A stretch of DNA of 64,000 nt from Myxococcales bacterium (GTDB lineage Bacteria; Myxococcota_A; Polyangia; Polyangiales; Polyangiaceae), in NCBI GenBank assembly GCA_016703425.1, contig JADJCA010000012.1, forward strand, positions 186,001 to 250,000, read 5' to 3'. The notes below the pieces were generated by a model. It was given only the letters and a program-made list of their open reading frames with translations. It did no database searches and was not told the DNA's origin. This document shows positions 9,099 to 16,893 of the stretch, piece after piece. The translations under genes were made by a program, and so were the position numbers. The first letter of the stretch is position 1. Every line of letters begins with the position of its first letter.

Positions 9099-9367
9099 CC
9101 GGCAAGGAGCAAGAGGAGCTGCCGACCATCGACTTTGCGACCTTCGTGTTGTCGCTCAGTCATTCGGCGCTCCTCCACCTCGGCGACGCGCCGCATCCGG
9201 AGACGCACGCCACCGAACGGAACCTGCCACTTGCTAGGCAAACAATTGAACTTATTGGTCTTTTGGAAGAAAAGACCAAGGGCAACCTTAGTGGCGACGA
9301 AGAACGGCTCTTGGCCCAGGTCCACAATGACCTCCGCGAGCGTTACCAGGAGCAGCTCAAGCGCTGA
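9095..9367 (+). CDS. DUF1844 family protein
   Basis: A 90-residue protein whose sequence follows the DUF1844 pattern: FATFVLSLSHSALLHLGDAP, then RNLPLARQTIELIGLLEEKT and KGNLSGDEERLLAQVHNDLR. This small family is found beside unrelated housekeeping genes in many deltaproteobacterial lineages, and its function is unknown. Start ATG 9095 overlaps the upstream stop, marking it as the last gene of the FKBP operon. Cytoplasmic, no membrane segment; the central hydrophobic helix may mediate dimerisation. Confidence 0.85.
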   Translation: MTGKEQEELPTIDFATFVLSLSHSALLHLGDAPHPETHATERNLPLARQTIELIGLLEEKTKGNLSGDEERLLAQVHNDLRERYQEQLKR

Positions 9368-9548
9368 CCGACGCGACCGCGTCCGCCGGATGCTTCCTTG
9401 TGCCGGGCCTTCCTGGTGAACTACGCTGCTCCGCGACGGGGTTGGCTACGGCTTCCCGTCGCTGAACCTGCTCCGCCGAGAAAGGGACCGCCTTGAGTCA
9501 GCTCACGAACCGCGCCGGAACTCCAGCGTCCCCAGTTGGCTGTGGCGC

Positions 9549-9569
9549 TTGAACTTCCTGTCGGTTCAA
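9549..9569. promoter_or_regulatory. Inverted repeat upstream of the ECF sigma gene
   Basis: Perfect dyad TTGAAC-N9-GTTCAA lies 23 bp before the sigma-factor ATG. Further upstream, GGAACT at 9517-9522 resembles the -35 element (GGAAC) of ECF-type promoters, which fits autoregulation. Pattern-based only. Confidence 0.35.
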
Positions 9570-9592
9570 CGGGCTCGAGGCCGTAGTACGAC

Positions 9593-10423
9593 ATGAACGG
9601 TCGTTCTCCCAACGCAGCGCGAGGTGCGCCTCCCGACCAGCTGCCGGTGGAGGACGCGCCTTCCCAGAAGGACCGCCCAGCGACCGCACCGCCGCCCTCA
9701 AGTCCTGTGAATAGCGTCGAGTTTTCGGCGTCGAAACAAAAGGAACAAAGGCAGAAGGAGGCGGAAGAAGACCGGGGCCTCATCGCGAAGGCTCAGGCAG
9801 GCGACACGGCGGCCTTTCGGAAGCTCGTGGAGCGGCATCAGCGGAGGGCCTACGGCATCGCCCTTTCGCTCGTCAAAGACGAGAACGACGCTCGAGAGCT
9901 CGTTCAAGACGCCTTTTTGCGCGTCTACAAATCCTTAGGCAGCTTTCAGGGCACCTCTAGCTTCTTTACTTGGCTGTATCGGATCATCACGAACCTCAGC
10001 ATCGACCTTCTCCGGCGGCCGGGCCATCGCGTCACGGAGCTCGACGAAGGTCGCCTGGAGCTCGAAGAAGACCAGGAAGCCTTATTTCCCTTCCTTAGCC
10101 GTGTGGAAGGCGCTGACCCCGTCGAGGTCGTCAAGCGCAAGGAGATCGGTGAGCGTCTACAAAAGGCGCTCGACGCTCTCCCGACCTACCACCGCGGCGT
10201 CATCGTCATGAGAGAGATCGAAGGTCTGAGCTACGAGGAAATGGCTCAGGCCATGGGAGTGTCCAAGGGAACCATCATGAGCCGCCTGTTTCACGCACGT
10301 CAGAAGCTCCAGCGAGCGCTCGCCGACTGCTATCAAGAGCACGTCGGGGCGTTGCCGGGCGAAGGCGCAGAGACCGCCGCGACGGTTGACGGGCCGAATG
10401 CGGGCGAGGGAGACGAGTCGTGA
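9593..10423 (+). CDS. ECF-type RNA polymerase sigma factor
   Basis: A 276-residue sigma-70-family protein. After an unusually long, Pro/Gln/Lys-rich N-terminal extension (about 1-58), region 2 spans roughly 60-142 (DTAAFRKLVERHQRRAYGIA, then DENDARELVQDAFLRVYKSL and FTWLYRIITNLSIDLLRR) and region 4 spans roughly 190-243 (LPTYHRGVIVMREIEGLSYE, then GVSKGTIMSRLFHARQKL). There is no region 1.1 or 3, so it is a group IV (RpoE-like) factor. It is followed with a GTGA overlap by an anti-sigma-like gene and then a secreted protein, a typical sigma/anti-sigma operon. Inducing signal unknown. The extension could also mean a later true start, although no better one with a clear RBS is visible. Confidence 0.9.
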   Translation: MNGRSPNAARGAPPDQLPVEDAPSQKDRPATAPPPSSPVNSVEFSASKQKEQRQKEAEEDRGLIAKAQAGDTAAFRKLVERHQRRAYGIALSLVKDENDARELVQDAFLRVYKSLGSFQGTSSFFTWLYRIITNLSIDLLRRPGHRVTELDEGRLELEEDQEALFPFLSRVEGADPVEVVKRKEIGERLQKALDALPTYHRGVIVMREIEGLSYEEMAQAMGVSKGTIMSRLFHARQKLQRALADCYQEHVGALPGEGAETAATVDGPNAGEGDES

Positions 10424-10980
10424 CACTCGATGAAACGACTCTTCAGAAGCTCATGGCGTTCGCCGATGGCGAGCTCGATGACACCGAGCGCGCGGAGGTT
10501 CTGCGGCTCGTTCAGGCGAACCCCGACGCCGCACGGGTCCTTGCAGAACTTGATGTTCTCGGACAGTGCGTGCGCGTTGTCGAAGCGGCGCGGCACATTC
10601 CCATCATGACCGACGCCATCATGGCGCGCATTGCCGCGGCCCCTCTCGAAAAGTCCCACGACGAATCGAACGTCGTCGACTTGGCGTCGCGACGCCGAAA
10701 GACCTTCAGCGTCGTGGCTGCGCTCGTGGCCGCCGCCGCCGGCGTCTTCTTCATGACGCGCGAACCTTCAGACGGAGCGAAGGCGCCAGTGGCTCAAAAG
10801 GCCCCCACGCCAGCGGTCGTTGCTCCGGCGGTGCCGACGCCGGCCGAGACCGTGGCGGCCGTGGTGCCGGCGGCGCCAAGCTCTTCGAACGTCAGCGTCA
10901 TCGTTGTGCCGGGGATGGGCGAGGTTGCGCCGAGCGTGGTGATTTGGCTTGGAGACGACAAGGCGGGAGGTACCAAATGA
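10420..10980 (+). CDS. Anti-sigma-factor-like membrane protein (no zinc motif)
   Basis: A 186-residue protein starting with GTG 10420, which overlaps the sigma-factor stop (GTGA). The N-terminus (LMAFADGELDDTERAEVLRL) resembles the anti-sigma domain fold that binds ECF factors, but the HxxxCxxC zinc motif of ZAS anti-sigmas is absent. One membrane helix follows at about 90-108 (TFSVVAALVAAAAGVFFM), then an Ala/Pro/Val-rich outside segment. The arrangement suggests a membrane anchor that sequesters the sigma factor in the cytoplasm and senses the envelope. Its stop overlaps the next start (ATGA). Confidence 0.75.
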   Translation: MTLDETTLQKLMAFADGELDDTERAEVLRLVQANPDAARVLAELDVLGQCVRVVEAARHIPIMTDAIMARIAAAPLEKSHDESNVVDLASRRRKTFSVVAALVAAAAGVFFMTREPSDGAKAPVAQKAPTPAVVAPAVPTPAETVAAVVPAAPSSSNVSVIVVPGMGEVAPSVVIWLGDDKAGGTK

Positions 10981-11438
10981 CACGACGTGCAATCGGTCGC
11001 CGCGTGTTCATGGTCGCCATCGCCGGAATCTTCGCCTTCGCCGCGCAGGGCGCGCTGGCGCAGAAGAAGTCGGTCGCGAAGGCTGAAGTGCTCGTGATTC
11101 ATGCGGAGACCGTGCCGGGAGCCGCAGCGCCCGATGCGCCGCTTGGCCTGAAGCAGCTCAAGAACCCTCCCTTCAACGCCTACAACAAGTTCACCCAGGT
11201 CGGTGAGAAGCACAGTCTGGCCCTCGACCCGAAGGCGGCGCCGAAAGTCACGTTGCCGAACAACGCCGCCTTGACGTTGCTTCTCAAGATCGACGGCGCT
11301 GGCGCCCAGACGATCGTGCCGTCGCTGTCGGGCTCCGAATTGCCACCCGTCGCTCCCAAGGTCGACGAGCCGTTCTTCATCGCCGGTCAAAGCTACAAGG
11401 GCGGCATCATCATCGTCGCCGTGACGCCGCGCGGCTAG
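10977..11438 (+). CDS. Secreted protein of the sigma-factor operon
   Basis: A 153-residue protein from ATG 10977, coupled to the anti-sigma gene by an ATGA overlap. The first ~29 residues (RRVFMVAIAGIFAFAAQGALAQ) form a classical Sec signal peptide with an ALAQ cleavage region and no lipobox, so a periplasmic or exported product is expected. The mature part is beta-rich with no known domain. As third gene of the operon it may be an accessory to signal sensing or a target of the sigma factor; that role is inference. Confidence 0.75.
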   Translation: MTRRAIGRRVFMVAIAGIFAFAAQGALAQKKSVAKAEVLVIHAETVPGAAAPDAPLGLKQLKNPPFNAYNKFTQVGEKHSLALDPKAAPKVTLPNNAALTLLLKIDGAGAQTIVPSLSGSELPPVAPKVDEPFFIAGQSYKGGIIIVAVTPRG

Positions 11439-11456
11439 CGCACGGGCTAGGCCCGG

Positions 11457-12407
11457 CTAGCGGCCGATCGCGCCCCGGTACACCCAGCCTTCGGTCGTTC
11501 CGCCGCGGACCTTGTACCAATTGTTCTCGGACGCGAGCACCTTGACGGCCGTTCCGCGAGGGAGACGGCCGACGATCTGGCCGGTGCGTGGCGTGTCACG
11601 AACAATGGAGCTGTCCCAGGCGATCTTCGCTTCGCCGGTCTCGGCGGCGGCTCCGGAGCCCGTCGGGATGTCCTTGCTCCCAACGGCGACCTTGGCGTGG
11701 TCCTTCTCCTTCGCGCCCTCTTCCTGCTTGGCAAAGATGAGCTGGTACTGCACCGAGTAGCGCGGGTGCTCATGGGTCACCGCATTGATGGAGACCTTCT
11801 CGAAAGCCCCGCCAATGCAGGCGCTGAAGCTGTCGACGTTGTCGACGGTGTTCTTCGTGCCCATCTGGATGATGAACTTGCTTCGCTCGAAATCCAGGTG
11901 GAAGCTCGGCGAGAGCTTGCCCTCGGCGCCGATGGCCGCGGGGCACGCAGCGAGGCGCTTGAGGCGAGGCACGAAGAGCGCATCGAGGCCGAGGGCGCCG
12001 CAGGCCTTGCCGGAGAGCTTCTCGCCCGCCTCGTTCTTGCAGCCGACGATGACGCCGGGCTTGACGGTCAGCGTGGTGGCCGCGGCCGCCGCACTCCCCG
12101 TTGGGGCCGCGCTCGGCGGCGTCGCCGCGACGAGGCTGGCCGATGGCGCCGGTTCGACCTTGGACGCCGGCTTCCCAAAGGCGCCTTGCGGGCTCGCGCT
12201 CGCGCCGCCCGACGGTGCCGGGGTAGCGCTCGCCTGGCCTTCGGCGCTCGCCGGCGCGTTAGGACCGAGCCTCACCCCCGCGAGCTTTGGCCAAGCGACG
12301 CCGACGGCGAAGCCGATGACCGCCACGATCCCAACGCGCACCCACGAAGGCTGATCGGCGCTCGGGGAGGGGACGACGACGGTGAGCGGAGTGTCGGTTT
12401 TCTTCAC
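11457..12407 (-). CDS. Membrane-anchored protein with C-terminal bacterial SH3 domain
   Basis: A 316-residue protein. A single membrane helix lies at about residues 22-38 (WVRVGIVAVIGFAVGVAWP), followed by an Ala/Pro/Ser-rich linker, a central domain with four cysteines (VGCKNEAGEKLSGKACGAL and onward) that I do not recognise, and a C-terminal SH3_3-type domain (SSIVRDTPRTGQIVGRLPRG, ending in WYKVRGGTTEGWVYRGAI). Bacterial SH3 domains often bind peptidoglycan or peptide ligands in the periplasm. It is the last gene of the minus-strand cluster starting at 19047, 57 bp after xseB, and converges with the sigma operon. Confidence 0.78.
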   Translation of the reverse strand: MKKTDTPLTVVVPSPSADQPSWVRVGIVAVIGFAVGVAWPKLAGVRLGPNAPASAEGQASATPAPSGGASASPQGAFGKPASKVEPAPSASLVAATPPSAAPTGSAAAAATTLTVKPGVIVGCKNEAGEKLSGKACGALGLDALFVPRLKRLAACPAAIGAEGKLSPSFHLDFERSKFIIQMGTKNTVDNVDSFSACIGGAFEKVSINAVTHEHPRYSVQYQLIFAKQEEGAKEKDHAKVAVGSKDIPTGSGAAAETGEAKIAWDSSIVRDTPRTGQIVGRLPRGTAVKVLASENNWYKVRGGTTEGWVYRGAIGR

Positions 12408-12464
12408 GGCGGACAGCTCGTGAGTTCTACCACGCGCTGCGCGTCTGGTGAAAAACGCAGCGAC

Positions 12465-12746
12465 TCACTCGTCGCGAAGCGCAAACGGGGCCGTGCGCGG
12501 CTTGCCCGAGTCGTCGACGCTCAAAAGCTCTTCGACGCGCTTTTGCGCCGAATCGAGGCGTGTCTGCGCGGCGACGGACAGCTTCACGCCCTCTTCGAAG
12601 AGGCCGATCGTGTCCTCAAGGGGGAGCTCGCCGCGCTCGAGCGTCGTCACGATCTCCGAGAGCCGCTTCATGGACGCCTCGAACGACCCGGGCGCGTCCG
12701 GCGACGTGGAGGGTGAAGGCGCGGGAACGGGAGGCCGACTCGTCAT
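12465..12746 (-). CDS. xseB: Exodeoxyribonuclease VII small subunit
   Basis: A 93-residue protein with the XseB signature: SFEASMKRLSEIVTTLERGE, PLEDTIGLFEEGVKLS, then a helical tail with LDSAQKRVEELL. The family is typically 60-90 residues and forms a coiled bundle that, with XseA, degrades single-stranded DNA to oligonucleotides. The N-terminal ~18 residues are a proline/serine extension. xseA is not in this window. The gene is 9 bp after the HEAT-repeat gene, inside an operon otherwise devoted to envelope-like proteins. Confidence 0.93.
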   Translation of the reverse strand: MTSRPPVPAPSPSTSPDAPGSFEASMKRLSEIVTTLERGELPLEDTIGLFEEGVKLSVAAQTRLDSAQKRVEELLSVDDSGKPRTAPFALRDE

Positions 12747-12755
12747 CCTCCGGGC

Positions 12756-14960
12756 CTACTCAAGGGGCACGCGCGGCGCAAGGCGAAGCGTAATGGCGCC
12801 CGGGGGCAGACCGGGCACCAAGGCCAAGCCGTCTTCGTCAAAGGCAATAGGAAGCGCGAGCCCATCCGAGCGCAGGACCGTCGCCAGCCCCGCGCCGCCG
12901 CTGCCGCCGGTCGCCGTGGCGAGACTCAGCCAGGCCACGTCTCTCGGCTCCTTCGGCGTGAGCGGCGGGCGACCGCTCATGGCGCGCTCGGCTCGCTCCC
13001 GCACGTCGGGTGCTGGATCCCACGCGAGGGCTGTTCCGAGCGCCTCCCTGCCGCTCGGCGTGTCCCAACCAAAGGTGGCGAGCGCGCTCACCAACGCGAG
13101 CCGCGTCGTCGCATCGCTTTCGTAGGTGAGGGCCCGCGCGAGTCGGCCGGGCGTGTCTTCGCGCGTTCCAAGCGAGAGGCCCCGGGCCACGTGGGAACGA
13201 ATGACGGAGTCCCCCGAGGCGAGGGCGCCCTCGAGCTCCACGGCATCGCGATCGCTGGCCCTGCTCGCGAGCATGAGCCACGCGAGCGGAGCGTCGGCGC
13301 CGCCATCGCGCGCCCGCGCCCACAATTCGCTCGAAGGCACTGTCACGCCGCGAGGGCCGCATGGGAACGCCGCGGCGAGCAAGGTCCGGGCCGTTGGGTC
13401 CGTCTCGCGGGGCAGCTGCTCGGCCAGTGTGCGGCAGGTTCGCGCATCGTCGTGGCGCAGCGCCCCCATGATGGCGCCGGTGCGCACGATCGCCGAGGTC
13501 TCGGTAAGAGCCTCCTCGAGGCGCATGGCCCCGAGCGCCACGTACGTCTGGATAGTCAGCGCGCGGTCGGTCGCGCGGCCGGTGGAAGCGATGGACGCCG
13601 CGGCAGCAAGGGTACGCTCACGGCCCGTGCCGTGAACAAGGCTCCGGAGCAAGAGCCCTCGGATCGCGAGGCGCCTCATCGCCGGTTCGCGGAGCAGGGC
13701 CTCGAGGGCGCCGGTCGCTGCTGCCGCGCGTGAGCGCCCAAGCGCCCCTATGGCGTCGTTGCGGAGCGTGACGTCAGAAACGAACGTTGCCAGGTGTGCC
13801 GCCGCGGCGTCGGAGCTCTGATGCACCAGGGCAGCAAGGGCGCGCCGCCGAGTTGCGACGGCGCTGGAGCGTTTCACGCGCTCCGCGAGCGCGTTGGCCA
13901 CGGCGACGTCGTCGGCGCGCGCCGAGAGTTCGACGGCCTCTTCCGCGGTGACGTCGTCGGTGAGCAGGATGGCCAAGACCGCGGCTGCATCCCGAGCCCC
14001 GACGCGAACGAGAGCGCGCGTCGCGGCGGTGCGAACCGCTGGGTCTGCGTCCTTGAGGAGGCTCCGCGCCACGTCCGCGACGCCCGCCGCGTTCAGCTCG
14101 GCGAGGGCGACAATCGCAGCGGCCCGCATCGCGGGCTTCGCCGTCGAGAGGACGAACGGCCGAAGGATGGGCAGCGCGCGATAGTCGGCGCAGCGGCCCG
14201 CGAGGTAGATCAGCCACGGCGAGGCGTTGGTTGCCGTGAGCCACGTCGCCACGCCGGCACCCTCGGCGAGCGCAAGGAGCGCGCTTCGCGCCGCCTCTCC
14301 CGCCGGCGAGCGCTCCTCCGCGAACTTGCTGAGCGCTTCGACGGCACGTACGTCGCCCGACAACGCCAGCGCGCGAGCGGCTACGCCGCGCGCCATTTCG
14401 AAGAGCTCCACGCGAACCGCGTCTGTGCGGCTCCGCGTCGGACCCGGATCGAGCACGGGTAGGAGCGCGCTCATGAGCGCGAGCGTGCGCCCGCCGGCCA
14501 CGGAAAGGCCGCCGTCGCCTTCAAGCGATGGTGCCACGCCCTCGGCACGCTCTCGCGCCGCCTCGCGCATGAGCTCGCTCGCGAGGCCCCGCGTCGCCGC
14601 CAGGAGGGCGCGCCCATCGCGTCGTGCCACGCCGGTGATGGGGTCCGACGCGTCGACGTTGGCCACCGCCTGGGCCAGCACGATGCGAGCCTCGGCGCCA
14701 CCGATCGCGGCGGCGCGCTCGAGGCCACGGAGGCGTTCGTCGGCGTCCGTCGAGCGGAGCAAGATGAGTGCGCGGTCGATGCCCACGTGCGTACGAAGGG
14801 CGTTGCCCGCATCGAAGGGAGCCGGCGCCGCCGACGGGGGGCGCGGCGAAGGCCGTCTGCGAACCTGTGCTTCTGCGTCCTCCGTCGCGAACAGGAGGCC
14901 ACACAGGAGCGGAGTCATCACGAGACCCGCGGCCAACGAGGCCCGAAGGACACGCCTCAT
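12756..14960 (-). CDS. Exported HEAT-repeat protein
   Basis: A 734-residue protein. ATG at 14960 overlaps the upstream stop (ATGA at 14960-14957), which fixes the start and gives a signal peptide (RRVLRASLAAGLVMTPLLCG, cleavage near AEAQ). The rest is a long run of HEAT/PBS-lyase-like helical repeats, for example AGVADVARSLLKDADPAVRT and AATRALVRVGARDAAAVLAI, which make an alpha-solenoid for protein binding. The C-terminal ~60 residues look beta-rich. A periplasmic or surface location is inferred from the signal peptide. Translational coupling to the TSP3-repeat protein suggests that the two products act together. Confidence 0.8.
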   Translation of the reverse strand: MRRVLRASLAAGLVMTPLLCGLLFATEDAEAQVRRRPSPRPPSAAPAPFDAGNALRTHVGIDRALILLRSTDADERLRGLERAAAIGGAEARIVLAQAVANVDASDPITGVARRDGRALLAATRGLASELMREAARERAEGVAPSLEGDGGLSVAGGRTLALMSALLPVLDPGPTRSRTDAVRVELFEMARGVAARALALSGDVRAVEALSKFAEERSPAGEAARSALLALAEGAGVATWLTATNASPWLIYLAGRCADYRALPILRPFVLSTAKPAMRAAAIVALAELNAAGVADVARSLLKDADPAVRTAATRALVRVGARDAAAVLAILLTDDVTAEEAVELSARADDVAVANALAERVKRSSAVATRRRALAALVHQSSDAAAAHLATFVSDVTLRNDAIGALGRSRAAAATGALEALLREPAMRRLAIRGLLLRSLVHGTGRERTLAAAASIASTGRATDRALTIQTYVALGAMRLEEALTETSAIVRTGAIMGALRHDDARTCRTLAEQLPRETDPTARTLLAAAFPCGPRGVTVPSSELWARARDGGADAPLAWLMLASRASDRDAVELEGALASGDSVIRSHVARGLSLGTREDTPGRLARALTYESDATTRLALVSALATFGWDTPSGREALGTALAWDPAPDVRERAERAMSGRPPLTPKEPRDVAWLSLATATGGSGGAGLATVLRSDGLALPIAFDEDGLALVPGLPPGAITLRLAPRVPLE

Positions 14961-16888
14961 GGCTTCGGCAACTTGATGAGTCCAAGGCCGATGCCGCTCG
15001 CGGCCGCCCCAGGCTCGCCCTTGACGGAGTCCCACGCCACGGTCTCAGCCACATCGTGCCGGAGCGCGAAGCCGCGGACCTCTTTCACGACGAGCGCGGC
15101 GCGGGCCGCCGCGGCCTCTTCGTCCTTCGGCGATGCCGGGCGGGCCCCCACGGTCATGATGGCGTCGCGCCGCCCGTTGAGCAGCACGGCCAGTGCACGC
15201 AGGGTCGTTCGCGACGATGCATCGAGCGCGAGCTCTGACGGAGAGGCGCCGACGAACTTGAGCGGCCTCGCGAGACGCACCGTGGACTTCGCCGGCGTCC
15301 CGTCGACGCGCACCAGCGGCGCGCCGCGCGCCGGTCCCGCTTCCGGGCACCCGTCGTCGTCTTCAACTCCGTTGAAGGTCTCCGCCTCGGAAGGACACCG
15401 ATCCGCTTCATCGGGAAAGGTGTCGCCATCGCGGTCGCGAATCGGACACCCGCTACGCGTCGGGTCGGCCGACGGCTCACCCCGCTCCTTGGGGCACGCA
15501 TCGGCTCCATCGGGCACGCCGTCGGCGTCGTCATCGTTGTCGGGGCAGCCGTCCTCGTCGGCGTGACCATCCTTGTCTTCCGCGACGTCGGGGCACTTGT
15601 CGACAAGGTCGTCGATGCCGTCCCTGTCGCGGTCACGTGCAGGGCATCCGCGGAGGCGTGCGTCGGCGTTGTCGGAGCCTGCCTCGCGTGGGCAAGCGTC
15701 TTGCGCGTCGGCGACGCCGTCCTTGTCGGCGTCGGGGGCGGGGCAGCCGTTCCGTGGGCCGGGCTGCTCGACGCCCTCCACGCGGGGGCAGGCGTCGACG
15801 GTGTCAAGCACGCCGTCGTTGTCGTCGTCGATCTCGGGACAACCGTCGTCGTCTTCGAAGCCGTCGCGATCTTCGGCAATCTCGGGACATTGATCCCGAT
15901 CGTCGCGAACGCCGTCGTGGTCCATGTCGTTTTCGCGCGGAGACCAGCCGAGCGCGATGATGCCGCGCACGGCGGGCACACCCAGCGCGCTCGTGAGGCC
16001 GACGTCGAGGCCAGCCAGCACGAAGACGTCCTTCGTTTCCGCGAACCCGATGCGGTCGGAGAGCCCCAAGAGCACCGGCGTCAACGACGCGCTCCCCGCT
16101 TCGCCGGCCCCGAAGGGACCGACGGGGTGGAGCGGCACCGCCCCACGAACCGCCACCTCGAGCAGTTGACGGTCGTCGGGGTCGAGGCCGATGAGCTTCG
16201 GCCGCACGCGAAGGCCCGCGGCGAAGGGGAGCTCGTCGCCGATGGTGGGGCCCGTGCCGGCGGGGAAGCGCACCTCGTCGAGGCGCCCGGCGTAGCCGAG
16301 GCTCCCGTGCGCCGACGCGACGACGAGGTTGTATTCAGCAAGCAACCTCAGCTCGACCTTCGTTGTGCCGGCCCCCGCGAAGCTCGCGCGATCGCCCGTT
16401 GGCAAGGTGAAGCGTGTCTTCATGCCGAGCGCAAAGCCAGCGGTGTCGTAGCTCACAAACGGGGCCTTCGCCTCGACGGCGACATCGCCGATGGCCGCTA
16501 GCGGCGCCCGCCCGCTCTCTGAGATGCGCCGATCGAGGCCGGTGTCGCCGGATTGCGCGGCCACGTACGGAACGGCAATACCCAGCGAGGACGTCCCGAG
16601 CCCAAGACCGCCGACGAAGTCACCACCGAGGAGGTGCTCGACGGGGCGGCTGACGACGTCGCCCGTATCGGAGCGTCGCACCGTCACGGGCCGGTGAGAG
16701 TAGTGCGTGAAGGCGCCGAGGGAAAATGTTCCCTTGGCGGCGACGGCGACGGGCTCGAGCGACAGGCTCGCGGCGGGATCGGTCGACGGCTGAAAGGTTC
16801 GCGCGTCGATCGACGGTGCCTGAGCCCTCGCCGACGGCGCGAGGCAGAGGGTCGACACAAGGGCGGCGAAGACGGTCGGTAGCCGCAT
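14957..16888 (-). CDS. Outer-membrane protein with thrombospondin type-3 repeats
   Basis: A 643-residue protein with signal peptide (residues ~1-22, cleavage after ARAQ region). Residues ~30-300 alternate hydrophobic and polar as in an outer-membrane beta-barrel. About residues 310-500 hold seven or so Asp-rich calcium-binding TSP3 repeats, such as DHDGVRDDRDQCP, DRDRDGIDDLVDKCP and DRDGDTFPDEADRCP, with paired cysteines. The last ~120 residues resemble a degenerate OmpA-like domain, although the peptidoglycan-binding NxxLSxxRA motif is not evident. Related architectures are abundant in Myxococcota. It lies 5 bp after the ATP-grasp gene and overlaps the HEAT gene, so the three are one operon. 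Confidence 0.82.
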   Translation of the reverse strand: MRLPTVFAALVSTLCLAPSARAQAPSIDARTFQPSTDPAASLSLEPVAVAAKGTFSLGAFTHYSHRPVTVRRSDTGDVVSRPVEHLLGGDFVGGLGLGTSSLGIAVPYVAAQSGDTGLDRRISESGRAPLAAIGDVAVEAKAPFVSYDTAGFALGMKTRFTLPTGDRASFAGAGTTKVELRLLAEYNLVVASAHGSLGYAGRLDEVRFPAGTGPTIGDELPFAAGLRVRPKLIGLDPDDRQLLEVAVRGAVPLHPVGPFGAGEAGSASLTPVLLGLSDRIGFAETKDVFVLAGLDVGLTSALGVPAVRGIIALGWSPRENDMDHDGVRDDRDQCPEIAEDRDGFEDDDGCPEIDDDNDGVLDTVDACPRVEGVEQPGPRNGCPAPDADKDGVADAQDACPREAGSDNADARLRGCPARDRDRDGIDDLVDKCPDVAEDKDGHADEDGCPDNDDDADGVPDGADACPKERGEPSADPTRSGCPIRDRDGDTFPDEADRCPSEAETFNGVEDDDGCPEAGPARGAPLVRVDGTPAKSTVRLARPLKFVGASPSELALDASSRTTLRALAVLLNGRRDAIMTVGARPASPKDEEAAAARAALVVKEVRGFALRHDVAETVAWDSVKGEPGAAASGIGLGLIKLPKP

Positions 16889-16893
16889 AGCGC

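Noticed and set aside
15563..16501. 312-codon plus-strand frame rich in Val/Gly
   Set aside because: Antisense image of the Asp-rich TSP3 repeats.
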